Source of the DNA: an uncultured Bacteroidales bacterium
GTDB taxonomy: Bacteria > Bacteroidota > Bacteroidia > Bacteroidales > UBA932
Direction: 5' to 3'
DNA length: 64,000 bases
Assembly (NCBI GenBank): GCA_934725015.1
Contig: CAKVAS010000001.1
Span: 310,001-374,000, forward strand
Part shown: piece by piece, positions 9,316 to 16,916 of the stretch
Position numbering within the stretch: position 1 is the first letter of the stretch
How the letters are laid out: each line of letters starts with the position of its first letter
Made by a program: the position numbers and the translations under genes
The notes under the pieces: model-generated
What the model was told of the DNA's origin: nothing
What the model saw: only the letters and a program-made list of their open reading frames with translations
Database searches by the model: none

Positions 9316-10335
9316 ATGGCAGCAGAGGAAAGATTCGCGAGCCTCGGAAGAGTGGAGGCTGTCGCAAGACTTTTTGAGGGAACGGGCTACAAGCCGTTTG
9401 AGAGCACATGGTTCGAGACTAAGGGACAGGCGTATGCCACCCAGAAGAGCCGCTGTTTCATTGAGGGAACGGACTTCGACCTCGTCTATTTCCCGCTCAA
9501 GCACCTCGGTCACAAGTGCGTGACCATGGTGACCGGAGAACTCTATGCGGAGCTGTCCTCCCCGCGCACCCTCGCCGTCGTCATCGGCGTGCCGGCCAAG
9601 CTGGACTTCACCCGCATAAAGGAGCTCTGGGGCGGGATTGTCGCCTGCGCCAAGGAGCACGGCTACGAAAAGCTGAGCCTTGAGGTAATGCCGTCAATGG
9701 TGGGTCTGAGCGTCAGCGTGAGCGCCTGCGGAGAGACTTCCCTGCTCACGACCAGACGCAGGATGCCGGCAAAGAGCATGGACCTGCTCTGCGTTTCGGG
9801 CAGTCTCGGCGGGGCCTATCTCGGTCTGAGCGTTCTGGAGCGCGAAAAGCGCAGGTTCGACAAGACGAAAGACGACCACGCACAGCCGCAGCTTGACAAT
9901 TACAAGGACTTTGTGGGAGAGTATCTCAAGCCTTCACTCTCTCCGAACGTCCTGAAGATGCTCGAATACTCGGAGATTGTGCCAAGTTTCGGCTATTTCG
10001 TCACAAAAGGCCTCGCTGACGCCGTCAAGTGCCTCGTCAGGGACTCCGGTCTCGGAGCGAAGATTTACGCCGAGAGAGTGCCTTTTATGGGCAATTCCAT
10101 AGACCTGAGCAAGGAGCTCGGCATCGACCCGCTCGCCGCCGCCCTGAACGGAGGCGACGACTGCCGCCTTCTCTTCACCATCCCCATCGGCAGGCACGAC
10201 AAGTTCCGCCACGACTTCCAGACCTTCGACATCATCGGCCACCTCGCCAAGCCCGAGGTCGGCTCCGTCATAGTCACCCCCGACGGCGTCGAACTCCCCC
10301 TCCACGCCCAAGGCTGGCCCAAGGAGGAACTATAA
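9316..10335 (+). CDS. ThiL-like protein lacking catalytic motifs (AIR synthase-related)
   Basis: About 339 residues resembling thiamine-monophosphate kinase along its whole length. Matching segments include EGTDFDLVYFPLKHLGHK (usual EGVHFDL...LKHLGYK), LLCVSGSLGGAYLGLSVLER, and NGGDDCRLLFT (usual NGGEDYELLFT). However the N-terminal GDDAA motif, the SDxxAMxA motif (here TGELYAELSS), the GGDT motif (here MPSMVG) and the DISDGL motif (here FVTKGL) are all altered, removing the Asp residues that bind Mg-ATP in the family. It is therefore probably not an active kinase. The ATG at 9316 is preferred; a TTG at 9295, 2 bp after the dnaE stop, is possible. It appears to form an operon with dnaE. Confidence 0.8.
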   Translation: MAAEERFASLGRVEAVARLFEGTGYKPFESTWFETKGQAYATQKSRCFIEGTDFDLVYFPLKHLGHKCVTMVTGELYAELSSPRTLAVVIGVPAKLDFTRIKELWGGIVACAKEHGYEKLSLEVMPSMVGLSVSVSACGETSLLTTRRRMPAKSMDLLCVSGSLGGAYLGLSVLEREKRRFDKTKDDHAQPQLDNYKDFVGEYLKPSLSPNVLKMLEYSEIVPSFGYFVTKGLADAVKCLVRDSGLGAKIYAERVPFMGNSIDLSKELGIDPLAAALNGGDDCRLLFTIPIGRHDKFRHDFQTFDIIGHLAKPEVGSVIVTPDGVELPLHAQGWPKEEL

Positions 10336-10415
10336 TTCGGAAAAGTCATGTTTTTGCACATCAAATTCCGAGAAAAAGTCATATTTTCCCATAGCGAATT
10401 TTGAGAAAAAGTCAT
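10334..10415 (+). repeat. Three direct repeats at exactly 33-bp spacing upstream of an ATPase gene
   Basis: Three copies of a box with core AAAAGTCAT (extended form AATTCCGAGAAAAAGTCAT) end at 10349, 10382 and 10415, a strict 33-bp period. They begin at the stop codon of the ThiL-like gene and lie 60 bp upstream of the -7 element of the next gene. Confidence 0.85.
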
Positions 10416-10475
10416 TCCGCCCAAGAAAAACACATTTTTCACAAGGTTGTTATAAACAGGTTTGTTAAAAATGTT

Positions 10476-10483
10476 TATATTTG
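10476..10483 (+). promoter_or_regulatory. -7 element for the ATPase at 10505
   Basis: TATATTTG matches TAnnTTTG. The expected transcription start is near 10488, leaving a leader of about 17 nt. This argues against a TTG start at 10481, which would overlap the promoter. Confidence 0.6.
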
Positions 10484-10504
10484 CGGACAAATAGAGCTAA
10501 AGAC

Positions 10505-11650
10505 ATGATAAAGAACGATGAATCACCATTTGTTTTTGGAGTCAAGGTCAAAGGTGACGCATTCACGGACAGAAGGGAGGAGACCGAAAACTTGAAAATG
10601 AATTTCACCTACGGAGTGAATACAATACTCATTTCTCCGAGAAGAATGGGAAAGACATCGCTCGTCGATAAAGTATGTTCTATCGTGGAAAGCGACAAGA
10701 TAAGGATTGCAAGGCTGGACGCTTTCGGATGCCGCTCGGAGAATGATTTCGTGGACGCATTTGCCACTGCCGTAATCAGAGCGACATCAGGCAAATGGGA
10801 GGAGTGGATGGAGAACGCAAAGATGTTTCTCAGCAGGTTTGTGCCTAAGATAAGCATCGGACCGGATCCGCTGAGTGACTTTTCTGTCTCACTAGAGTAT
10901 AATACTGACTACAAGACTACGGAAGAGGTGCTTCAACTGCCGGAAATTATTGCAGAGGAAAAGGGAATCAAGATAGTCGTCTGCATTGACGAGTTCCAGC
11001 AAATCGGCGATTTCCATGATTCCCTGACATTTCAGAAGAAACTGCGCAGCGTCTGGCAGCATCAGTCCAATGTGACATATTGCCTTTACGGAAGCAAGAA
11101 GCACATGATGGAGAAGATGTTCCAGAATCAGAGCTATCCGTTCTACAGGTTCGGAGACATATTCTATCTGAAGAAAATCGGCGAGGCCGACTGGTGCGAA
11201 TACATTTGCCGCAAGTTCACAAACTCCGGGAAAAGCATTTCTCCCGAGCTTGCGGGCAAGATTTGTGAAATAACGGACAGGTACTCATCGTATGTGCAAC
11301 AGTTGGCATGGTTCGTATGGCTAAGGACGGACGGTTCCGCAACCGAAGATGACCTGAAATATGGCACGGACCGCCTTCTCGATGCCTGCGAACCGGTGTT
11401 CATCCAACAGACGGAGTCCCTTTCTTCTTATCAGATGAACTTCCTGCACGCCCTCTCCGACGGCATTCACACCGGCTTCACGCAGAGTTCCATTCTGAAC
11501 ACCTACAGACTGGGAACCCCGGCCAATATATCACGCCTGAAAAAGTCTCTAACGGAAAAGGACCTCATCGCCATAACAGCACCCCACACGATAGAAATCA
11601 CAGACCCCATCCTCAAGCTCTGGCTCAAGAAAAGGGTCTGGAAAGAGTAA
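10505..11650 (+). CDS. Stand-alone AAA ATPase with C-terminal winged helix
   Basis: About 381 residues of the archaeal-type ATPase superfamily. The P-loop SPRRMGKTSL is near residue 44 and the Walker B strand VVCIDEFQQI near 158, followed by a sensor-like YCLYGSKKHMME. The last 80 residues (ALSDGIHTGF to ITDPILKLWLKKR) look like a winged-helix domain, as in family members that bind DNA. No nuclease domain is visible. It starts at the ATG at 10505, downstream of the -7 element. It resembles the ATPase at 38763-39899 most closely among those here. Cellular role unknown; such ATPases are usually solitary accessory genes. The triple 33-bp repeat upstream suggests self-regulation. Confidence 0.88.
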   Translation: MIKNDESPFVFGVKVKGDAFTDRREETENLKMNFTYGVNTILISPRRMGKTSLVDKVCSIVESDKIRIARLDAFGCRSENDFVDAFATAVIRATSGKWEEWMENAKMFLSRFVPKISIGPDPLSDFSVSLEYNTDYKTTEEVLQLPEIIAEEKGIKIVVCIDEFQQIGDFHDSLTFQKKLRSVWQHQSNVTYCLYGSKKHMMEKMFQNQSYPFYRFGDIFYLKKIGEADWCEYICRKFTNSGKSISPELAGKICEITDRYSSYVQQLAWFVWLRTDGSATEDDLKYGTDRLLDACEPVFIQQTESLSSYQMNFLHALSDGIHTGFTQSSILNTYRLGTPANISRLKKSLTEKDLIAITAPHTIEITDPILKLWLKKRVWKE

Positions 11651-11655
11651 ATTAT

Positions 11656-14619
11656 TCAATAAATCAGCTCCATCTTATCAATCCACAGTTTGCTACTGAA
11701 GGAACCTGTGAAATAGTCGCCGAGGTAGCTGGAGGTGCAAGTGATGATAATGTGCGTCGGGCGCTCTGTGTGGGTTTTATATTCGAGCGGAATATCTACC
11801 CGAGTCCAGTCGCAGGACTGGTCGCTGACGAGATGACCGAAGCCAATGACTCCCTGAGACTTGGATGTGTAGTACCTCCCGTACGCGGGATTCACATTGA
11901 CAGGAGACTCCGGAACGCCGCCCATCACCCTGTAGTCCCAGTTGCCAACCGAGACGGCTATCTCGCAGCGGTCCTGGTCGCCAATATTCGTGTTGTCACC
12001 AACCAGTCTTTTGTCGGCGCTGTCAATCACGCCGCTCTGATACTTATACCAGACACGCAGAGCCTTAGGACGGGTAGTCCACGGACGGCCGTAGTTGACG
12101 GCCCCGCCCGTCGTGCCGATAATCTTCGCGAAGCGCCCCGTGAAAAGGTTTCCGCAGGCAAGCACGCCGGCAAGGCTCTTCGACTCGCATCTTACCGACC
12201 AGCCGCCGTCAACCTTGTCGGTGCCGTCCGGATAGGTGAGCACAAGCCCCAGAGTTCCTGTGCCCGCAACGCCGTCCTTGCCCTCGCCATTCCCGCAGGC
12301 CCACCAGATTTCACGGGACTCAGGGTCGCCGCACGAAGGATCATACCACTTGTAGTAATCCGCATTAGTGACCTTGCTGAAATACTCGAAACTGTTGTTC
12401 GGCAATTGAGTTTCACTTTCCGTGGTAAACAGACAAACTTCACTTTCATCTGCTTCCGTATATGCAAAACACTCATACTGAGAGGATGGCAGAAGTCCTG
12501 AAATGTGAGCGACAAACTTACCGTTATTCACAGGAAGCACATCATCATATATACACCATTCCTTATCACCGACCTTCCTATATCTCACACCATAATTTGT
12601 CCCTTCTGTTTCGCTTCCGGTTATATAAGCATCCTTAGCCCAAGCACTCACTTCAATGGGGAATCTGTCTATAATTTCATTATTTTCTCCTTTAATGCAG
12701 CGAACAAGATGCTTTTCCGAACAATCTGACAAAGAGAATATAGATGCGTCATTGTCTTCAATCTTCCAACAATACGCCATCGTCATCCATTTATTTTTAC
12801 TTGCAACCCAATACGAATCAGAAGACTTTGGGAAAAACAAGGCTGGGAGTTGGTCGTCATAGACAGGATTGGTTTGCAGCCAGCACCCCGAAATTCCATA
12901 ATAACCACCCTCAAAAGATGACTGTAACGTCTCAAATTCTTCCTTTAATGGGAGACGGTATCCGGACGGACAGGCAGACATTGCATCATCATAACTGAAA
13001 GTCCCATCACAATCAAACGGAGCCCATACCATCTCCGACATCTCGACACATTCAAATTCAGTATCATCATACTTTCCAGCCGCACCAGGAACTTCATATT
13101 TTCGATTGTCCTCCCCTTTTACACACCTGACATGACAGCCGGTTCCCGGATCCTGAATATATGCTTTCACCCCATCAAAACAATAAGGATTCCTATATGT
13201 TCCGGAAGATGTCCAATATTCCAAACAATGTCCATCCTGAGTTTCCAGCGGGATGAATATGGCAGGATTATCCGAAGAAAACTCCAAGTCTCCGGAACAC
13301 CACTTGCCTTTCTGCCCATCCACAGCCATATTCCGGGAGGAATTTCTCAACAATGCCGTGAATTCGTCAGCAGTCGGAATACGATAACCGGAAGGGCAAG
13401 CATTTCTTGAATCAGGCAAGTCAAACTTTCCCCACGGCACATATTCTTTCCCGAGGTAAATGTACTTGCTGCCAAGAGAATTGTCATTAAGACAACCGCT
13501 ATTTACAGGGGACCAGACAAGATTCCCTATCTGTACAGAATATCCATAGTCAACACCATCGACGACATATTTCTCGACACCGCCAACTACATTGTCTGAA
13601 TCATCATCGTCTTGGGAACCTGTACCCTTTACGCATCTGGCATATCCCTGTTTCATCTTATCTCCATAATCAATTCCTGAAAGAGTTGAGAAATATGCAC
13701 TATTACGATTAAGAGATGCAGTCCAATAAAACTGATTCTCATCAAACGGGAAAAATATAGCTGGGATTTCCGGAGAATATGCCCTATTTCCAGATGCCCA
13801 ACACCCCGAAATCCCGCAATAACTTGTTATAGGTGAAATATTTTCTGTAAGTTGCCTGAACTCATCAAGTGTCGCCAAATGAAATCCAGAAGGGCATGAT
13901 TTTTTTGCATCATCGTAAGTATATGACCCGCCATTTGCGGAAGACGAAACCCCAGCGTTGACCGGAGCCCAAACAAAATTGCCTATTTTCACGTCATAAC
14001 CATAATTCTCACCGTTCTCAGAATACTCATTGACTGCTCCGGGAAGCACATCCTCATTACGCCCTTTTACACAACGGACAGCACAGGCGTTTGCCTTCGA
14101 ATCGTCAGTAATTACTTCGGAGGAATTTATTCTCAACTGGTGAAGACGATTTCCTTCTGCCGCATAATACCAGCCATTCATTCCTTCTTCCAATATATCT
14201 GAATTCCGTGCATATCCGGAAAAAGGCAAGAATATAGCCGTAACATCTCCTGAATACGCCTTGTTTCCAGAGAACCAGCATCCCTTTGTCCCGTCATGGA
14301 GAGTCAAGCTAGAGCAATTTTTTCTCAAATCATCAATCTCGGTTGCCAATGGGAGTCTCCATCCATCCGGGCACACAGTCCATGCCTTGACTATAGGATA
14401 ATGTGTTCCATATTTCCTTTCCGTAATCACGCCACAGTTCACAGGTGCCCATACGACATGATCTATCTCAATGCCCTCACCATAATCCACGCCCCCATAC
14501 ACGAAATGTGCATTCGAGATTTCGGATCCGGGTTCAGGTTCCGGATTAGGTTTCGTCCCATAGTCAAGGCCAGAACACGCGATGACACCAAGGAACAGTA
14601 TAAAACAGATCCTTTTCAT
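11656..14619 (-). CDS. Surface lipoprotein with four FISUMP domains and a PCMD domain
   Basis: Lipoprotein of 987 residues; the signal peptide ends in the lipobox VIAC at residues 12-15. Four repeats of the Fibrobacter succinogenes major paralogous domain follow at about 40-186, 200-330, 345-510 and 515-655, each with VWAPVNxG or similar, a CPSG/CPDG(F/Y/W)R(L/I)P core, GCW...NxAYS and IFFP/IFIP, ending CAVRCVKG or similar. Then come a short fibronectin-like segment (665-740) and a C-terminal putative carbohydrate metabolism domain (about 745-987, starting NNSFEYFSKV and ending SKLWIDKMELIY). Probably outer-membrane anchored and possibly glycan binding. It runs convergent to the upstream ATPase with a 5-bp gap, and lies 22 bp after the 96-residue gene, so likely shares its transcript. 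Confidence 0.88.
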   Translation of the reverse strand: MKRICFILFLGVIACSGLDYGTKPNPEPEPGSEISNAHFVYGGVDYGEGIEIDHVVWAPVNCGVITERKYGTHYPIVKAWTVCPDGWRLPLATEIDDLRKNCSSLTLHDGTKGCWFSGNKAYSGDVTAIFLPFSGYARNSDILEEGMNGWYYAAEGNRLHQLRINSSEVITDDSKANACAVRCVKGRNEDVLPGAVNEYSENGENYGYDVKIGNFVWAPVNAGVSSSANGGSYTYDDAKKSCPSGFHLATLDEFRQLTENISPITSYCGISGCWASGNRAYSPEIPAIFFPFDENQFYWTASLNRNSAYFSTLSGIDYGDKMKQGYARCVKGTGSQDDDDSDNVVGGVEKYVVDGVDYGYSVQIGNLVWSPVNSGCLNDNSLGSKYIYLGKEYVPWGKFDLPDSRNACPSGYRIPTADEFTALLRNSSRNMAVDGQKGKWCSGDLEFSSDNPAIFIPLETQDGHCLEYWTSSGTYRNPYCFDGVKAYIQDPGTGCHVRCVKGEDNRKYEVPGAAGKYDDTEFECVEMSEMVWAPFDCDGTFSYDDAMSACPSGYRLPLKEEFETLQSSFEGGYYGISGCWLQTNPVYDDQLPALFFPKSSDSYWVASKNKWMTMAYCWKIEDNDASIFSLSDCSEKHLVRCIKGENNEIIDRFPIEVSAWAKDAYITGSETEGTNYGVRYRKVGDKEWCIYDDVLPVNNGKFVAHISGLLPSSQYECFAYTEADESEVCLFTTESETQLPNNSFEYFSKVTNADYYKWYDPSCGDPESREIWWACGNGEGKDGVAGTGTLGLVLTYPDGTDKVDGGWSVRCESKSLAGVLACGNLFTGRFAKIIGTTGGAVNYGRPWTTRPKALRVWYKYQSGVIDSADKRLVGDNTNIGDQDRCEIAVSVGNWDYRVMGGVPESPVNVNPAYGRYYTSKSQGVIGFGHLVSDQSCDWTRVDIPLEYKTHTERPTHIIITCTSSYLGDYFTGSFSSKLWIDKMELIY

Positions 14620-14641
14620 GATAATATGTCATTTACAGCGA

Positions 14642-14932
14642 TTAGTTTCGTCTCCAACAAGCGTTGTCCGTAAGGTTCCCATGTACGTTTTCTGAATGAC
14701 TTTCTCCGGCAATGCGGGTCAGCAGCGTCCCGTCAAATTCACCGACCATACGACTGATTCTGCTGTGGTATGAAGCCGCGCCCTCGCCGTTTCTGTATCC
14801 TTCAAGATAGGCGTCGCCACAGTCTTTTGCAAGATGCCCTATCACCGTGTGGGCATCGATAATTGTTCCGGAGGGAACTTTCTGGAGAAACTCTCCGATC
14901 AGTTGTTTCAAGTTGTTCATAAGTTTTTGCAT
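14642..14932 (-). CDS. Small conserved-looking protein, unknown function
   Basis: A 96-residue protein (or 92 residues from the second ATG at 14920). It has no signal peptide or TM segment. The N-terminus (LKQLIGEFLQKVPSGTIIDA) looks like a helix and turn, and the C-terminus ends in a Cys-Trp-Arg motif. It resembles small Bacteroidetes hypothetical proteins I have a general impression of but cannot name. It lies directly downstream of the candidate structured RNA at 14961-15215 and 22 bp upstream of the FISUMP/PCMD lipoprotein gene, on the same strand. No promoter of its own was found, so expression may depend on read-through of the RNA's terminal hairpin. Confidence 0.55.
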   Translation of the reverse strand: MQKLMNNLKQLIGEFLQKVPSGTIIDAHTVIGHLAKDCGDAYLEGYRNGEGAASYHSRISRMVGEFDGTLLTRIAGESHSENVHGNLTDNACWRRN

Positions 14933-14960
14933 CCGCCGAGGCTCCGGGGCAGTTTTAGTG

Positions 14961-15215
14961 CATAAAAAGAAAGTGTGGAGCCTGTATCTCGTCTATCCTA
15001 AAGAAGGTTGTGGTAAAACCCTGTCAACAAATAGACGCCCCAATACTCCACACATGAATAGATATGGAGATATAGGGACACAAGATGCCCCGACCCACAT
15101 AGCCTAAACACGGAAAGAGTGTCATCCGTCAGTCCTGTTGACATTGAAAATTACCACATTTTCTTTAAGGACAGTGCGAAAACACTTTCGTAAATATGTC
15201 CGTTGATTGCTCAAC
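14961..15215 (-). ncRNA. Candidate structured RNA or attenuator leader
   Basis: On the minus strand this stretch is a chain of hairpins beginning just after a -7 element. They are: GTTGA-GCAA-TCAAC (15202-15215); GGAC/GTCC enclosing CGAAA-GTGT-TTTCG (15169-15201); GAAAAT-n6-ATTTTC (15146-15163); GTCA/TGAC (15128-15142); ACAC/GTGT (15108-15122); and a long terminal hairpin closed by GTGTGGAG/CTCCACAC (14973-15053) with an inner GTCTAT/ATAGAC stem. TTTCTTTTT follows it. This looks like an independently terminated RNA or a 5' leader with an attenuator for the 96-residue gene. I could not match it to tmRNA, RNase P RNA, SRP RNA or a known riboswitch. The terminal hairpin alone has a 6S-like bubble shape. 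It explains the 14933-15318 gap; I see no protein gene there. Confidence 0.55.
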
Positions 15216-15219
15216 GCGA

Positions 15220-15227
15220 CAAAATTA
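15220..15227 (-). promoter_or_regulatory. -7 element for the candidate RNA
   Basis: TAATTTTG on the minus strand matches TAnnTTTG and predicts a start at about 15213-15216, which coincides with the first base of the first hairpin. Confidence 0.55.
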
Positions 15228-15318
15228 CGAATATTTTTCACAAACGGACAACACTCGAAGAGTATTGAGTGTCAAAGTTCTCACTATTTTTTGAAAAACG
15301 GGGCGGGAGGAGACGGGG

Positions 15319-16677
15319 CTACAATCCGGAAAGGTCCAGCTTGTAGATGAGGTCTTCGGATTCCCGGGGCTTTTGGATGAACATGACCATATAGATAGGG
15401 ATATATTCGACATTTTCCGTCACATGAAGATTGTCATTGCAGAGGACGTATGCCTTTTTTATCCCGTAATCGGGGTTTGACATCACGCCGCTCAAGGCAT
15501 TGTGGCGTTCGTAGTCCTTTCCGGATTTGACCTCCACTGGGATTATTTCATTGTCCGCCTCAAGCAGGAAGTCAATCTCGCCCTGCTTCTTGCTGTTGAA
15601 ATAGTACAGATTCCAATCATGCGCGTGCAGTTCCTGAGCAACGGCATTCTCAAACACGGCACCATAGTTAATGTTCATCTCCCCTTGCAGCATCTTCAGC
15701 TGTATGCTTCCCGACGAATACTGGCAGGACAGCAGACCGACGTCATTCTGAAACAGCTTGAAAAGGTTTCTCTGTTCGTTCAGTTTCAACGGAGCCGTCG
15801 GTTCCTCCACATTGTAGGTCGGCAGAGCCATGTCGGCATCCTTGAGCCAGATAAAGTCGTTCTCATGACGGCTGAACGTCATGTGTTCGTTCAGACGTTT
15901 CAAAATGAACCTCTTGTTTTTGGCATTGAGTTCCGACGGAATTATGTCAAAGACTTCGTTTATGTAGAGTTTTTTTCGCTCATCCCTATCATAGCGGGCT
16001 ATATCCATCTTGTATAGCATTAGAATATCTTTCTGTTCCCTGACAACATTCTGAATGTTATTAGTGCTCACATACGCCTGCACAGCAGCGGGCATTCCGC
16101 CGACAATCAGATAAAGCCTGAACAGCTGCATCATCTTCTTATGGATGAACTCATCCACCGGAGTTCTTTCTTTCCAGCACTCACGCAATGAGTCCAGAAC
16201 ATTCTCCGGCAGTCCGGCAGCAGTGACAAATTCCTCAAAATCCAACGGATACATCTGATATTCCGACATATAGCCCACAGGGACGGAACGAATATTCTTC
16301 ATCTCCACACCAAGAAGAGAACCGCTGAGGGCATACAGATAGTCCCCATCGTCAACAAGCCCCTTCACCCATGTCATTATGTCGGCATATTCTTGAACCT
16401 CATCGAAGAATATCAAAGTCTTTCCGGGCACGAGTTCTTCCCTCGCGTAAGCTGAAATCCTTAGTTTCAGCTCCCTTACGTCCCCTGCACCCCTGATGAC
16501 GGAGATGGCTTCCGGCTGGAGAAGAAAATTCATCTCCACCAACCGCAGGTCATGCTGTCGTGCATATTTCCTGACAGCATACGTCTTTCCTACCTGTCTT
16601 GCCCCCGTAAGGAACAAAGCTTTCTTGGTGGAAGCGAAGTGCTTCTCTATTTCACTGTCAATCTTTCTGTTGAGCAT
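15319..16677 (-). CDS. ATPase with DUF4143 nuclease-like domain
   Basis: A 452-residue protein of the archaeal-type ATPase/DUF4143 group. The P-loop LTGARQVGKTY is near residue 24, Walker B LIFFDEVQEY near 88, a GSLLGVE sensor segment near 119, a middle winged-helix region, and a C-terminal PD-(D/E)XK-like module with GEIDFLLEADNEIIPVEVKSG near 372-392 retaining the Asp, Glu and Lys of the fold. The family is common and solitary in Bacteroidetes and archaea; its biological role is not established. The start at 16677 follows a TATATTTG promoter by about 20 nt. Three copies of a repeat surround that promoter. No partner gene is linked. Confidence 0.88.
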   Translation of the reverse strand: MLNRKIDSEIEKHFASTKKALFLTGARQVGKTYAVRKYARQHDLRLVEMNFLLQPEAISVIRGAGDVRELKLRISAYAREELVPGKTLIFFDEVQEYADIMTWVKGLVDDGDYLYALSGSLLGVEMKNIRSVPVGYMSEYQMYPLDFEEFVTAAGLPENVLDSLRECWKERTPVDEFIHKKMMQLFRLYLIVGGMPAAVQAYVSTNNIQNVVREQKDILMLYKMDIARYDRDERKKLYINEVFDIIPSELNAKNKRFILKRLNEHMTFSRHENDFIWLKDADMALPTYNVEEPTAPLKLNEQRNLFKLFQNDVGLLSCQYSSGSIQLKMLQGEMNINYGAVFENAVAQELHAHDWNLYYFNSKKQGEIDFLLEADNEIIPVEVKSGKDYERHNALSGVMSNPDYGIKKAYVLCNDNLHVTENVEYIPIYMVMFIQKPRESEDLIYKLDLSGL

Positions 16678-16683
16678 AGCTAT

Positions 16684-16764
16684 TGCAACTTTTCCAAGGC
16701 AAATATATGCATCTTCTGCAACTTTTCCAAGGTGTTTTCACGGGTTTTCTGCAACTTTTCCAAG
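16684..16764 (-). repeat. Three direct repeats at exactly 33-bp spacing around an ATPase promoter
   Basis: The box TGCAACTTTTCCAAG (plus-strand reading) starts at 16684, 16717 and 16750. One copy directly follows the -7 element and covers the predicted transcription start; the other two lie upstream of it. Confidence 0.92.
16700..16707 (-). promoter_or_regulatory. -7 element for the DUF4143 ATPase
   Basis: TATATTTG on the minus strand lies between the first and second repeat boxes. The predicted start near 16694 falls inside the first box, which suggests repression by whatever binds the repeats. Confidence 0.65.
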
Positions 16765-16810
16765 AAATATGGTTTCTTACGGCAGAAATTTGCAGCTGTC
16801 ACCAAGAATG

Positions 16811-16852
16811 AAAAATCGGGACACAGAGCCGGTTGAGCGGTGTGCCCCGATT
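16811..16852 (-). terminator. Terminator of the efflux operon
   Basis: On the minus strand AATCGGG...TGTGTCCCGATT forms an 11-bp stem with one mismatch followed by TTTTT, downstream of the last permease gene. Confidence 0.75.
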
Positions 16853-16916
16853 CAATTTTCAAATGCCGCTTTTCAATAACTGATAGAGGAATGACGAGTA
16901 ACGCGGCAATCCGCTT

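Noticed and set aside
14847..15107. 86-codon plus-strand frame over the structured RNA region
   Set aside because: It overlaps the 96-residue gene and the hairpins on the other strand, lacks a promoter, and looks random.
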